From: Rhodoferax sp.
GTDB lineage: Bacteria; Pseudomonadota; Gammaproteobacteria; Burkholderiales; Burkholderiaceae_C
Length of the DNA stretch: 64,000 bases
Direction: 5' to 3'
NCBI GenBank assembly: GCA_024235935.1
Contig: JACKLL010000004.1
Span: 1-64,000 of the forward strand
The position numbers and the translations under genes are program-made. Shown here in pieces: positions 1 through 8,431 of the stretch (positions are counted from its first letter, which is position 1; each line of letters opens with the position of its first letter). Under the pieces are notes generated by a model. That model was given only the letters and a program-made list of their open reading frames with translations. It was not told the origin of the DNA and did no database searches.

Positions 1-761
1 CGCAGAAGGTGGCAGACGAAATCACGGCTGCGGGCGGCAAGGCCGTTGCCAATACCGACAGCGTGTCGGAGTGGAACGCGGCGCAGCGCATCGTCAGCTG
101 TGCGCTGGACCACTTCGGTCGCATCGATGCGGTGGTCAACAATGCCGGCATCCTGCGCGACCGCATGTTCCACAAGATGAGCCCGGACGAATGGGATTCG
201 GTGATCCGCGTCCACCTGTCCGGCTCCTTCTATGTGGCCCGCGCTGCGGCGACGCATTTCCGGGAGCAGAACGGCGGTGCCTATGTGCACATGACCTCCA
301 ACTCCGGACTGATAGGCAATGTCGGCCAGGCCAACTACTCGGCCGCCAAGCTGGGCATGGTGGCCTTGTCCAAGTCGATCGCACTGGACATGGCACGCTA
401 CGGCGTGCGCTCGAACTGCGTGGCGCCAGCCGCATGGAGCCGCATGATCGGCGCCATTCCGGTCGATACGCCCGAGCAGGCCGCACGCAGCGAAATGATG
501 CGTACGCGGCTGGCACCGGCAAAGATAGCGCCGCTGGTCGCCTATCTGTGCAGCGACAGTGCCGCAGAGGTCAACGGGCAGGTCTTCTACGTCCGTGGCA
601 ACGAGATATTTCTGTACCACCAGATGGGCGCATCGCGGTCGGTGCACCGGTCGGAAGGCTGGACCCCGGACACGATCGCCGACCATGCCATACCGGCACT
701 GCGGGGCAGCTTCGTGCCGGTGCAGCACCTGGCGCAGGTCTACGACTGGGATCCGGTCTGA
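1..761 (+). CDS. SDR-family oxidoreductase, 5' end missing
   Basis: NAD(P)-dependent short-chain dehydrogenase/reductase; the open frame runs off the left edge, so the Rossmann TGxxxGxG segment is not in the window and the GTG at 9 is not the true start. Counting from that GTG, the NNAG motif is at residues 44-47, the catalytic serine region (TSNSG) at 96-100 and YSAAK (Tyr110, Lys114) follows. The visible part resembles the hydroxyacyl-CoA-type SDRs of multifunctional beta-oxidation proteins, with a C-terminal extension of about 70 residues past the usual SDR end. The substrate cannot be told. It converges on the PAP2 gene, 35 bases away. Confidence 0.88.
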   Translation, partial: QKVADEITAAGGKAVANTDSVSEWNAAQRIVSCALDHFGRIDAVVNNAGILRDRMFHKMSPDEWDSVIRVHLSGSFYVARAAATHFREQNGGAYVHMTSNSGLIGNVGQANYSAAKLGMVALSKSIALDMARYGVRSNCVAPAAWSRMIGAIPVDTPEQAARSEMMRTRLAPAKIAPLVAYLCSDSAAEVNGQVFYVRGNEIFLYHQMGASRSVHRSEGWTPDTIADHAIPALRGSFVPVQHLAQVYDWDPV

Positions 762-796
762 GCAGTTGTTGAGCCGTCGCCGAACCAGCGTGCAGC

Positions 797-1465
797 TCAG
801 GCCGAACCTGCCTCCTGCGCCGCACGCTGCCGATATTCCCGAAGCATCTCGCTGCGCGTATACGGCGCGGGCCGACCCGACAGGCGCAGTGACCAGTGTG
901 TCACCACCGAATGGGAATTGAACGCGGGGCCGAAGGCCGGCATCAGCGTCAGCCACACCGCGATGGCCAGCGGCACGGCCACGCTGGCGGCCATCGACAA
1001 GCGCGGGAGCCCGCGCGGCAATCCCTGGGCCGCCAGTACCAATGCCGTGACTGCGCCACCCACCGCCAACCCGGCGATGACCTCCGACCAGGAGTGCGCA
1101 CCGACATGCACGCGTGACACACCGACCAGAATCGCCAGCACGACGCCGAAGCCGAATGCGGCCCAGCGCCCGGCGGCAGAGCGGGCCGGCACCAGCGTCG
1201 CCAGCAGCACCGGATACAAGGCCGCAGACATCATGGCATGACCGGACACACCGCTGAAATTGAAGGCTGGCAGGCCCAGCCCCCAGCCGATGAAGGCCAG
1301 TTTGCTGGCCAGCGTCAGCGCGATGGCCATACCCAGGCAGCACAGCCATACCCCGGCCGTGCGCCGGCTGTCGCGCCGCGCGACCAGCACCCATGCCGCC
1401 AGCATCGCAGCAGGCAGCAGGATCTGGACTTCGCCCAGCCGCGTGATCAGGTGCCAGAACATCAC
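797..1465 (-). CDS. PAP2-superfamily membrane phosphatase
   Basis: Integral membrane acid phosphatase of the PAP2 superfamily, a family that dephosphorylates lipid phosphates such as phosphatidate or undecaprenyl pyrophosphate. Motif 2 (SGH, residues 74-76) and motif 3 (S117-R118 with the likely nucleophile His124) are present between hydrophobic helices. Motif 1 (KxxxxxxRP) is weak: Lys55 and Pro66 are visible but the arginine is missing, and the final acidic residue of motif 3 is Glu128 rather than Asp. Start is GTG at 1465 or ATG at 1462, behind GGAAGA. It lies 19 bases downstream of a 56-codon membrane-protein gene on the same strand, so the two are probably co-transcribed. Confidence 0.85.
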   Translation of the reverse strand: MMFWHLITRLGEVQILLPAAMLAAWVLVARRDSRRTAGVWLCCLGMAIALTLASKLAFIGWGLGLPAFNFSGVSGHAMMSAALYPVLLATLVPARSAAGRWAAFGFGVVLAILVGVSRVHVGAHSWSEVIAGLAVGGAVTALVLAAQGLPRGLPRLSMAASVAVPLAIAVWLTLMPAFGPAFNSHSVVTHWSLRLSGRPAPYTRSEMLREYRQRAAQEAGSA

Positions 1466-1484
1466 GGTCTTCCAATGCCTCGCA

Positions 1485-1655
1485 TCACGGGCCGCAGCAA
1501 TCGGGCAGGTAGGTCATCGCAAACCAGACCAGCCAGCCGCAGAACAGGATGGCCAGCAGGCAGATGGCGAGCAGGCGGCCGAAACGAAGCTTGCGGGCAG
1601 GTGCTGCCGCCTTGGCGGGTTGCGGATTCGATTTCAAGGGAGGATGCGATGCCAT
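1485..1655 (-). CDS. small single-span membrane protein (56 aa)
   Basis: A short reading frame encoding 56 residues. The N-terminal 25 residues are basic and proline/alanine rich; residues about 29-47 form one hydrophobic helix (starting LLAICLLAI), followed by a short tail with Cys-Cys (residues 53-54) just before the stop. A purine-rich GGG/GGA stretch is not obvious ahead of the ATG, so the start is less certain. It ends 19 bases before the PAP2 phosphatase gene and reads the same way, which is the main reason to accept it. I do not recognise the family. Confidence 0.5.
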   Translation of the reverse strand: MASHPPLKSNPQPAKAAAPARKLRFGRLLAICLLAILFCGWLVWFAMTYLPDCCGP

Positions 1656-1794
1656 GGGAGTGTCCGATCTGCGCAGGGGCAGGGTCTACCCTATGGTACT
1701 TGGATTCGGAGGCCGACAAGGCCACTGGCGGCCCCATGCGCTACAGTGACCGAACCCGTGCAATCCGCCGGGCACCACACGAGGGCGCACAGCC

Positions 1795-1989
1795 ATGATG
1801 AATATGGGATACGGCGGCGTGTTTGGCGCGCTGGTGCTGATCGGTGACATCTGGGCCATCATCAACATCTTCCAGAGCAGCGCGTCGAATGAAAAGAAGC
1901 TGATCTGGATCGTGGCCGTGGCCCTGCTGCCATTGCTGGGCCTGGTGCTGTGGTTCTTTCTCGGTCCGCGCGCGCCCGGCAAGGGCTGA
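1795..1989 (+). CDS. PLDc_N domain small membrane protein (64 aa)
   Basis: Small protein made almost entirely of two hydrophobic helices (about residues 8-26 and 38-57) ending in FFLGPRAPGKG. This matches the phospholipase D/cardiolipin synthase N-terminal (PLDc_N) domain occurring alone: the pattern is an N-terminal helix, a short polar stretch (SSASNEKK), then W-IV..LLP..G..LWFFLG. Stand-alone copies have no known reaction because the HKD catalytic domains are absent. It begins with two possible ATG codons (1795, 1798). It is isolated, between the divergent PAP2 group and the yceH gene on the other strand. Confidence 0.75.
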   Translation: MMNMGYGGVFGALVLIGDIWAIINIFQSSASNEKKLIWIVAVALLPLLGLVLWFFLGPRAPGKG

Positions 1990-2097
1990 AGCGACGTCGC
2001 GGTCGCCCCTGGCAGCGTGGCCCAGGCGGCCTCCAGTTTGCCATCCATGTACGCCCCGACCGGTCAGTTGGCCAGGGGCGCACCTGGACAAGCCTGG

Positions 2098-2805
2098 TCA
2101 AAGCGAACGTTCTGGTGCGGCATCGGCGGGAAACGGGTCGGCCACACCGAGTTCTGCGCACAGGCTGGCGATGGTCTTGCGCAACATGACCACCTCGCCT
2201 TCCAGTTGCGCCACCCGCTGTGCAAGACTGCCATCCGGCGCATGGCGGGCCCCGTCCACCGGATGCCCGACGTCCGCCACCGGGCCGCACAGCAGATGCG
2301 CCCAGCGCTGCTCCCGTGCACCCGGCGCGCGGGGCAGCTTGACCACCAGCGGTCCGCCCTTTTCGGCTGAACGCTCCTGCAACTCGTCCAGGAAACCGTC
2401 CACCGAGGAAATATCGGCAAACGGGTACCAGCGTTCGGTGTTGAGCCGCAGTTCACCCGCCGTCTGCGGCCCGCGCAGCAGCAGCATGCCCAGCAGCACC
2501 GCCGCCTGCTCGTAGACACCGATGCCGCGCTGGAAATTGTGCGAAAAACGGGCGGCACGCCCGCCGCTGGACTCGCGCACCAGGTCGCGCGACTTCAGGT
2601 TGTCCAGCGCCGTGAGCACCTGCGCCTCGTCGAGGTTCATCAAAGGTTCGCGGCTGGTCTTCTGGTTGCAGCCCGCCAGCAGGACGCTCAGCGTCAGCGG
2701 GTAGCTGTCGGGAACCGTGCGGGCCTTCTCCATCAGCGTACCCAGCACACGGGCTTCGATGGCCGTCAACACGGGCAGGGGCGGCGATTCGGCAACAGGG
2801 TTCAC
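2098..2805 (-). CDS. YceH family protein (DUF480)
   Basis: A 235-residue member of the YceH/DUF480 family, soluble proteins built from two winged-helix domains and of unknown function. The family signature is clear: an opening LTAIEARVLGTLMEK block, the PLTLS..L..GCNQKTSREP segment and the following helix pairs, then the RFSHNF region and RGPQTAGELR in the second domain. The last 45 residues are a variable coiled-coil-like tail with repeated QLEGEVVMLR. It overlaps no neighbour and reads in the same direction as the unidentified gene at 2894-3439, 88 bases upstream. Confidence 0.9.
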   Translation of the reverse strand: MNPVAESPPLPVLTAIEARVLGTLMEKARTVPDSYPLTLSVLLAGCNQKTSREPLMNLDEAQVLTALDNLKSRDLVRESSGGRAARFSHNFQRGIGVYEQAAVLLGMLLLRGPQTAGELRLNTERWYPFADISSVDGFLDELQERSAEKGGPLVVKLPRAPGAREQRWAHLLCGPVADVGHPVDGARHAPDGSLAQRVAQLEGEVVMLRKTIASLCAELGVADPFPADAAPERSL

Positions 2806-2893
2806 GGCATTCGATCCGGCAATGGGGTGGCTACGGCGGCCACGGGAGGTGCTTGCACAGGCAACCAGGCGAAAGCCGCGATTGTCGTGGCAA

Positions 2894-3439
2894 TCAGGAG
2901 CCAGCCGTCGGCAACTCGCCCAGCACCTTGCTGAGCTTCTTCTCCAGCTCCTTCAGCCGCAGCAAGCCGTCCGGCGCCTGCTTGATGGTACTGCGCCATT
3001 CGAGGTACAAGGCACGCAGACCGTCGATGTCCTGCGCCTGCCGCAGCTTGGCGACGATGCCGTCGCCGGCAATACCGAGGATCCGCCGGGCCAGGTTGAT
3101 CATGAAGGTCTGCCCCAGCTCGAACGGATCTTCCTCGCCGGCCGCGACACCGGCCAGCGGCGCCGGTGCGCTGGGCGGCGCCGCACGCGGCGCAGTCGCC
3201 GTCACAGGGGATGCCGCTGGCGCATGCTCCTGCGCAGTGACGAAGCCACCGTCGATCAGTTGCTGCACCAGACCCGGCACCAGTTCGGGCGGGAACACCG
3301 CCTGCAACGCCACCACGTCGCGCCGCCCGTCCATCATGATCAGCATCTGGCGCAGCCTGGGCGACAGCCCATGCGCGCGGCGCTCGACCTCTTCCTGGCC
3401 CTTGGGCGTCTTGGCGCAAACCGTTCTTGCAGTCACCAT
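2894..3439 (-). CDS. hypothetical protein (181 aa) with winged-helix-like N-terminus
   Basis: I do not recognise a named family. The first 75 residues (from about GLSPRLRQMLIMMDGRR) look like a small helical or winged-helix domain of the kind found in response-regulator-like proteins of Burkholderiales. An Ala/Pro-rich linker spans about 75-100, and the C-terminal 80 residues are helical, ending in a charged coiled-coil-like stretch (LKELEKKLSKVLGELP). A hairpin with 7-bp arms (GGTCCAT/ATGGACC, 3492-3511) lies 53 bases upstream of its ATG, without a T-run. Coding status is supported by sustained frame and composition; function is unknown. Confidence 0.6.
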   Translation of the reverse strand: MVTARTVCAKTPKGQEEVERRAHGLSPRLRQMLIMMDGRRDVVALQAVFPPELVPGLVQQLIDGGFVTAQEHAPAASPVTATAPRAAPPSAPAPLAGVAAGEEDPFELGQTFMINLARRILGIAGDGIVAKLRQAQDIDGLRALYLEWRSTIKQAPDGLLRLKELEKKLSKVLGELPTAGS

Positions 3440-3775
3440 GGACTCACCTGTTGTCTCCGTCTAAGTGCCCGCGCCTCTGAAGGGCGGGGTCGGTCCATTC
3501 TAGGATGGACCCGCGTATCGGCCTATGCCGGGGAGGCTTGCGACCCATCCCGATCCTGGCGATTCATCGAAAGATACCGGTGTGGCGATTTGTGTGGAGG
3601 GAGCGCATGCGCAGGCCCCGCGAAAGACACGCCATGCCAGATTCACGCCGCTGCCCCATAATCGAGCGCCGCCACCCATGGTAAGTGGCGCGATCCTTGC
3701 ATCCCCCCAGAGCATCCACGGCTGGTGCACCGCATTGGTTCCCGTTCAGAAATTCACCGCGAAATCCTCTCTCTC

Positions 3776-4678
3776 ATGGCTCTTCCTTCCGTCCGCAATG
3801 GCATCCGTTCGCCGCGCGACAACAACGCCGCCATCCGCAATGTGGTGCGCGTCTCGCTGCACAGCCACCGCCATTCCGATGCCAATCGCCGGCGCGCACG
3901 CGAGCTGGCCTGGCAATGGGTGGCGGCCAAGTGGCCCAAGCTGGTGCCTTCGCGCGACCAGATGGAGCGGCACCAGTTCGCGCATGCAGTCCCCGGACAG
4001 CAGATCGTCATGTCCAGTGCGGCGGACAACTCCAGCTGGTCGCTGGCCGTGGCGTTCGACGAAAAGAATGGTGTGCGCACCTGGATGACCCAGGTCGAGG
4101 TGGCCGACGACGGCGACAGCGATGTGTTGCGGCTGCAGACCTCGTGCACCGACGTGGCCGACGCGCCGCTGGTCGTGGCCCCGCCGCGGCTGCTGGGCAG
4201 CTGGGTCGAACGCATGGAACTCGACGACGGCCCGTTCGCCGTGCTGGGCGAGCCGCGCGAGGTCTCTGACGAGAAGCAGTTGCAAGGTTTCCTGGCCCAT
4301 GTGTCTTCGCGTGAACGCAGCCTGCCGGTCATCGCGCTGGCCAACCGGCCGCAAACACGCTTTTACGGCGTCGATCCACGCGGACTGGCGACCGCCGTGC
4401 GCGGCCTGGCCCATGTGATCTGCCTGAGCCCGGAAATCGCCCCCGAAGTCGCCGAGGCGCTGGGACCACGGCTGGGCATTGTTCCGGGTGCGGCGCGCAT
4501 CTACAGCGCCAAGGTGCCGCTGGTGGCCAACTCCCACGACCATCCGCTGGTGCGCAACACGCGCGCGATCGGCAATGCGCAGGACAGCGCAGGAGCCTTT
4601 CGCCGGCTGCTGTGCCAGAAAATCTGTGCGATGAGCGTGCGCGAGGGTGGTGCCGAGGCGAGCCCGTCGCGCAGCTGA
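3776..4678 (+). CDS. orphan hypothetical protein resembling N-terminus of a defence-island protein
   Basis: About 300 residues, no catalytic motif recognised. The order of blocks, an RTWMTQVEV strand pair, an APPRLLGSW helix, a central PVIALANRPQTRFYGVDPRGLA segment and then a LAHVICLSPEIA...LG..LGIVPGAARIY segment, recalls the N-terminal half of large hypothetical proteins found in bacterial defence islands, which continue for several hundred more residues. Here the frame stops about 60 residues past that segment and nothing downstream continues it, so it is either a short variant or a truncated relic. A GTG at 3725 would add 17 residues; neither start has a clear ribosome binding site. The resemblance is from memory and is not proven. 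Confidence 0.55.
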   Translation: MALPSVRNGIRSPRDNNAAIRNVVRVSLHSHRHSDANRRRARELAWQWVAAKWPKLVPSRDQMERHQFAHAVPGQQIVMSSAADNSSWSLAVAFDEKNGVRTWMTQVEVADDGDSDVLRLQTSCTDVADAPLVVAPPRLLGSWVERMELDDGPFAVLGEPREVSDEKQLQGFLAHVSSRERSLPVIALANRPQTRFYGVDPRGLATAVRGLAHVICLSPEIAPEVAEALGPRLGIVPGAARIYSAKVPLVANSHDHPLVRNTRAIGNAQDSAGAFRRLLCQKICAMSVREGGAEASPSRS

Positions 4679-4707
4679 TCGGTCGCCGGCAGAGGCCGGC
4701 AGACGGA

Positions 4708-5463
4708 TCACGGCATGTACTGGCCGCCGTTCACCTCGATCACCTGCCCGGTGACATACGAGGCCGCCTGTTCCGACGCCAGATAGAGGAAGGCGCCCAC
4801 GCATTCGTCCACGGTTCCCAGGCGCGCCATCGGAATGGTCTTGCGCATGGTCTCCAGCTGCTCGGGCGTGGAGAACTTGTCGTGAAACGGTGTCGTGATG
4901 ACGCCCGGAGAGACCGCATTGACGCGGATCCCCTTGCCCACCAGTTCCTTGGCCAGGCCCTTGGTCGCGGTCGTGACGAAGGCCTTGGAGCCGGCATACA
5001 TGGCCGCACCCGGGCCACCACCGTTGCTGGCGGCGATGCTGGTCAGGTTGATGATGCTGCTGCCGGGCGCCATGTGGGACACCGCATATTTGGTGCACAT
5101 CATCATCGAGCGCACATTCAGGTCCAGGATGTCATCGAGCATGGCATCGGTCAGCTCGGCAATCGGCTGGCGCTGCACCAGCGCTCCGGCATTGTTGACC
5201 AGTACGTCGATGCGCCCCATGCGCGCGACCGCCTCGCCCACCACCTTGGCACACTGGGCTGAGGTGCGCAGGTCTCCCTGCACGGCAAAGGCGTCGCCGC
5301 CGGATGCCTTGATGTCCTTGACCACGGCCTCGGCAGCGTCCTCGGAGCTGTTGTAGTGCACCGCCACCGTGGCGCCCCGCGCGCCGAAGGCCCGCGCCAC
5401 GCCAGCGCCGATTCCGGTCGATGCCCCCGTGATCAGAATCGCTTTTCCCTTGTAGTCATCCAT
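4708..5463 (-). CDS. SDR-family oxidoreductase (complete)
   Basis: Complete 251-residue classical short-chain dehydrogenase. The cofactor motif TGASTGIG is at residues 12-19, NNAG at 90-93, the catalytic Ser at 142, and Tyr156/Lys160 in YAGSK. The C-terminal TGQVIEVNGG box is intact. The start is the ATG at 5463, 7 bases after GGAGA; the open frame continues upstream to 5847 but that part is not protein-like. The gene is divergent from tctBA across a 545-bp spacer, so a link to the tricarboxylate-type transporter substrate is possible but only inferred. The specific substrate is unknown; FabG-like and glucose/3-oxoacyl-type members look alike at this level. Confidence 0.93.
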   Translation of the reverse strand: MDDYKGKAILITGASTGIGAGVARAFGARGATVAVHYNSSEDAAEAVVKDIKASGGDAFAVQGDLRTSAQCAKVVGEAVARMGRIDVLVNNAGALVQRQPIAELTDAMLDDILDLNVRSMMMCTKYAVSHMAPGSSIINLTSIAASNGGGPGAAMYAGSKAFVTTATKGLAKELVGKGIRVNAVSPGVITTPFHDKFSTPEQLETMRKTIPMARLGTVDECVGAFLYLASEQAASYVTGQVIEVNGGQYMP

Positions 5464-6008
5464 GTGCAGTCTCCTTTTGCTTGTCGATGGTGCGGCGGGC
5501 ACGACCCGCCAGGCAGCCGCAAGTCTATGCCATAGCCCTGGCGGACACGCCGCAGGCTTCACACGCGCGCACCGTGTACCACTCGGGCAGGCGTTCGAGT
5601 CCCGCAGTTGGCGATGCCAGCACACAAGAACTTCCCTGACGCCAGCGACGTTGCACGCGAGACTGTCGCAGACCTTGCAGGCCACCTCTGCGTGATGCAA
5701 ATTCCGCATCCAGACATGCAAATCCGGCAGCGCCAGCGGGCCCGCAAGCACCACCCCGCGTCCGAAAAAAACTATTGCACGGCAGGCACTTAGGGTCGCG
5801 TGCACCATGTTGGAAAAATTTGTAACGCCGACATCGACGCCCTGCAAGGCGTCAGCCGATGTGTCGTGGCTGTTATGCTTTTGGACTTCGCGGCTGACAC
5901 TTTCGTGGTGGCCATCTCATTGCTGCACCTGCCAGCAGCCCGTCAACATGTTTGATCCGGGATGCGCAACTGCTGCGGCAATCCGACAAAGAAGGAGCGA
6001 TCAACAGC
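5464..6008. promoter_or_regulatory. 545-bp divergent intergenic region between SDR gene and tctBA
   Basis: No credible gene in either direction. It must hold the promoters of the SDR gene (leftward) and of tctBA (rightward). An ATGCAAAT-type direct repeat is listed separately. The part from about 5760 to 5830 is AT-richer than its surroundings (runs of A near 5764-5770 and TTGGAAAAATTTGTAA near 5810), the likely place for the tctB promoter, but I cannot fix -35/-10 boxes. Confidence 0.5.
5695..5726 (+). repeat. direct repeat ATGCAAAT(T)CCG, 21-bp period
   Basis: ATGCAAATTCCG (5695-5706) is followed by ATGCAAATCCG (5716-5726), start-to-start distance 21 bp, or two helical turns. Tandem half-sites on one DNA face suit a regulator binding site. 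No regulator gene is adjacent, so the partner is unknown. Confidence 0.35.
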
Positions 6009-6512
6009 ATGACCACCCATGTCACGCGCATCAAGAGTGAAAAGGACTTTTATTCCGGCCTGCTGTTCATGGCCGTCGGAATAGGGTTCGCGTGGGGCGC
6101 CACCAACTACAAGATTGGCGATGCGGCCCGCATGGGCCCTGGCTACTTCCCCTTGATGCTCGGCATTCTGCTGGCCATCGTGGGCCTGGTCGTGACCTTC
6201 ATGGCACTGACGGTGGAGACCGAGGACGGTGACAAGATCGGCAAGGCCGCGTGGAAGCCGCTGTTCTTCATCATTCTGGCCAATCTGCTGTTTGGCGTGA
6301 TGCTGGGCGGACTTCCCAGCATCGGATTGCCCTACATGGGGCTGATCGCAGCGATCTATGTGCTCACTTTCGTGGCGGCCATGGCCGGCGAGGAGTTCGA
6401 CTTCAAGGAGGTTCTGATCCTGGCCACCATTCTGGCGGCGCTGAGCTATGTCGCGTTCATCGCACTGCTCAAGCTGCAGTTCCCGGCCTGGCCGGCCTTC
6501 ATCACCGGCTGA
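6009..6512 (+). CDS. tctB: tripartite tricarboxylate transporter small subunit TctB
   Basis: Small membrane subunit of a TTT-type secondary transporter, which imports carboxylates driven by an ion gradient with the help of a periplasmic TctC binding protein. The 167-residue protein has four hydrophobic segments (about 14-32, 48-68, 85-112, 135-155) and the family hallmark GARMGPGYFP-like block (here AARMGPGYFPLMLG) after the first helix. ATG 6009 is preferred over 5952 because it follows AAGGAG and places the first helix where it is in other TctB proteins. tctA begins 22 bases downstream. No tctC gene is nearby. Confidence 0.92.
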   Translation: MTTHVTRIKSEKDFYSGLLFMAVGIGFAWGATNYKIGDAARMGPGYFPLMLGILLAIVGLVVTFMALTVETEDGDKIGKAAWKPLFFIILANLLFGVMLGGLPSIGLPYMGLIAAIYVLTFVAAMAGEEFDFKEVLILATILAALSYVAFIALLKLQFPAWPAFITG

Positions 6513-6534
6513 ACCCGAAAAGAAGAACAACACC

Positions 6535-8046
6535 ATGGAACTCATCTCCCACCTGTCGATCGGCTTTGGCGTCGCGTTCACGCCGATCAACCTGCTGTAT
6601 GCATTCATCGGCTGCCTGATGGGCACGCTGATCGGCGTCTTGCCCGGCATCGGCCCGCTGGCAACGATTGCCATGCTGCTGCCCGCCACCTATGCGCTGC
6701 CGCCTGTGTCGGCACTGATCATGCTGGCCGGCATCTACTACGGCGCCCAGTACGGCGGCTCCACCACGGCCATCCTGGTCAATCTGCCGGGAGAGGCGTC
6801 GTCCGTCGTCACGGTGATCGATGGCTACCAGATGGCGCGCCAGGGGCGCGCGGGGCCCGCGCTGGCAGCGGCGGGGCTGGGATCGTTCTTTGCGGGCTGC
6901 GTCGGCACCCTGGTGCTGGCAGGCTTTGCGATTCCGCTGACCGAGGTTGCATTCCTGTTCGGACCGGCCGAGTACTTCTCGCTGATGGTGCTGGGCCTGA
7001 TCGGCGCCATCGTGCTGGCTTCGGGCTCCATCCTCAAGGCCATTGGCGTGATCCTGCTGGGCCTGATGATGGGTCTGGTCGGCACCGACGTGAACTCTGG
7101 CGTAGCACGCTACAGCTTCGACATCCCCGAACTGACCGACGGCATCAGCCTGCTGGCCATCGCCATGGGGGTTTTCGGCTATGGCGAGATCATCAGCAAC
7201 CTGGGCAAGCATGAAAGCGAGCGCGAGGTCTTTTCGGCAGACGTCAAGAGCCTGATGCCGACCCGCGAAGATTTCCGCAACATGGCGCCCGCCGTGCTGC
7301 GCGGCACTGTTCTCGGCTCGATGCTCGGCATCCTGCCCGGTGGCGGCGCGACCATGTCGGCCTTCGCCGCCTACACGATCGAGAAGAAGGTCAAGGCGCG
7401 CCAGGGCGAGGTTCCGTTCGGCACCGGCAACATCCGCGGCGTGGCAGGTCCCGAGGCCGCGAACAACGCGGCGTCCCAGACCTCCTTCATCCCGCTGCTG
7501 ACGCTGGGCATTCCGCCCAACGCGGTGATGGCGCTGATGGTCGGTGCAATGACCATCCACAACATCCAGCCCGGCCCGCAGGTCATGACCAGCAACCCGG
7601 AACTGTTCTGGGGCCTGATCGCCTCGATGTGGATCGGCAATGCCATGCTGGTGATCCTGAACCTGCCACTGATCGGCCTGTGGATCAAACTGCTGACCGT
7701 GCCCTACCGCTGGCTGTATCCGGCCATCGTGCTGTTCTGCGCCATCGGCGTGTATTCCACCAACAACAACACCTTCGACATCTGGATGGTCGGCATGTTC
7801 GGCGTGCTGGGCTACATGTTCATCAAGCTCGGCATCGAGCCCGCACCGCTGGTGCTGGGCCTGATCCTGGGACCGATGATGGAGGAGAACCTGCGCCGCG
7901 CGCTGTTGCTCTCGCGTGGCGACTGGACCGTGTTCTTCACACGGGGGCTGTCGGCCAGTCTGCTGGCGATCGCCGCGGCACTGCTGATGATCGTGCTGCT
8001 GCCGGCCGTGCGCAAGAAGCGCGAGGAAGCTTTCGTCGAGGAATAG
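6535..8046 (+). CDS. tctA: tripartite tricarboxylate transporter large subunit TctA
   Basis: Main membrane subunit of the TTT transporter, 503 residues with about 11-12 hydrophobic segments. The internal repeat typical of the family is visible: GVLPGIGPLATIAMLLP near the N-terminus and GILPGGGATMSAFAAYTIEKK in the middle, both thought to line the substrate site. The block GPEAANNAASQTSFIPLLTLGIPPN and the C-terminal EENLRRAL segment are also conserved. The start at 6535 gives the usual N-terminus; an open frame from 6448 overlaps tctB and is not used. The operon ends at a strong terminator 21 bases after the stop. Substrate is unknown. Confidence 0.95.
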   Translation: MELISHLSIGFGVAFTPINLLYAFIGCLMGTLIGVLPGIGPLATIAMLLPATYALPPVSALIMLAGIYYGAQYGGSTTAILVNLPGEASSVVTVIDGYQMARQGRAGPALAAAGLGSFFAGCVGTLVLAGFAIPLTEVAFLFGPAEYFSLMVLGLIGAIVLASGSILKAIGVILLGLMMGLVGTDVNSGVARYSFDIPELTDGISLLAIAMGVFGYGEIISNLGKHESEREVFSADVKSLMPTREDFRNMAPAVLRGTVLGSMLGILPGGGATMSAFAAYTIEKKVKARQGEVPFGTGNIRGVAGPEAANNAASQTSFIPLLTLGIPPNAVMALMVGAMTIHNIQPGPQVMTSNPELFWGLIASMWIGNAMLVILNLPLIGLWIKLLTVPYRWLYPAIVLFCAIGVYSTNNNTFDIWMVGMFGVLGYMFIKLGIEPAPLVLGLILGPMMEENLRRALLLSRGDWTVFFTRGLSASLLAIAAALLMIVLLPAVRKKREEAFVEE

Positions 8047-8067
8047 CCACGCCATGGCGACACGCCA

Positions 8068-8104
8068 ACGGCCGGATCACTGTCCTCGGTGGTCCGGCCG
8101 TTTT
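8068..8104 (+). terminator. rho-independent terminator of tctBA
   Basis: A 13-bp stem (ACGGCCGGA at 8068-8076 pairs with TCCGGCCGT at 8093-8101, extended by TCAC/GTGG with one wobble) closes an 8-nt loop and runs into TTTT. It lies 21 bases after the tctA stop. Confidence 0.85.
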
Positions 8105-8431
8105 GCCGTCTGCACGGCCCACCGCACCCCCGATCCCGGGACTGCATCCTGGTAACCAGCCGTACCCGTTGAGGCGCAATGCGACCTGCCTGCTGTGGAC
8201 GCCATCCGCAGGGCAGGCTACCATCAGCCATGCGGCACCACGGGCACCGCCCTGCACCTGGCCCACCCGGGTGGCGCCGCAATGGACTCCGACCGCTCAG
8301 CCTGCGCGACCGGAAGTCTGTTACAACAACCCGGCGGATTGGTGCGTGATTGATGGGATGATCAGCCCCCGGGAGGCAGTGTGGTTCTGCCTGCATGATC
8401 AGGCTGAAGATGCTGGTGGAGGATTCACGGG
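8105..8431. other. 327-bp gap without a gene
   Basis: No reading frame with protein-like content. Minor structure only: a GGCAG/CTGCC hairpin near 8377-8393 and the octamer ATGATCAG occurring twice within about 40 bp before the next gene. It presumably holds the promoter of the 8432 gene. Confidence 0.4.
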
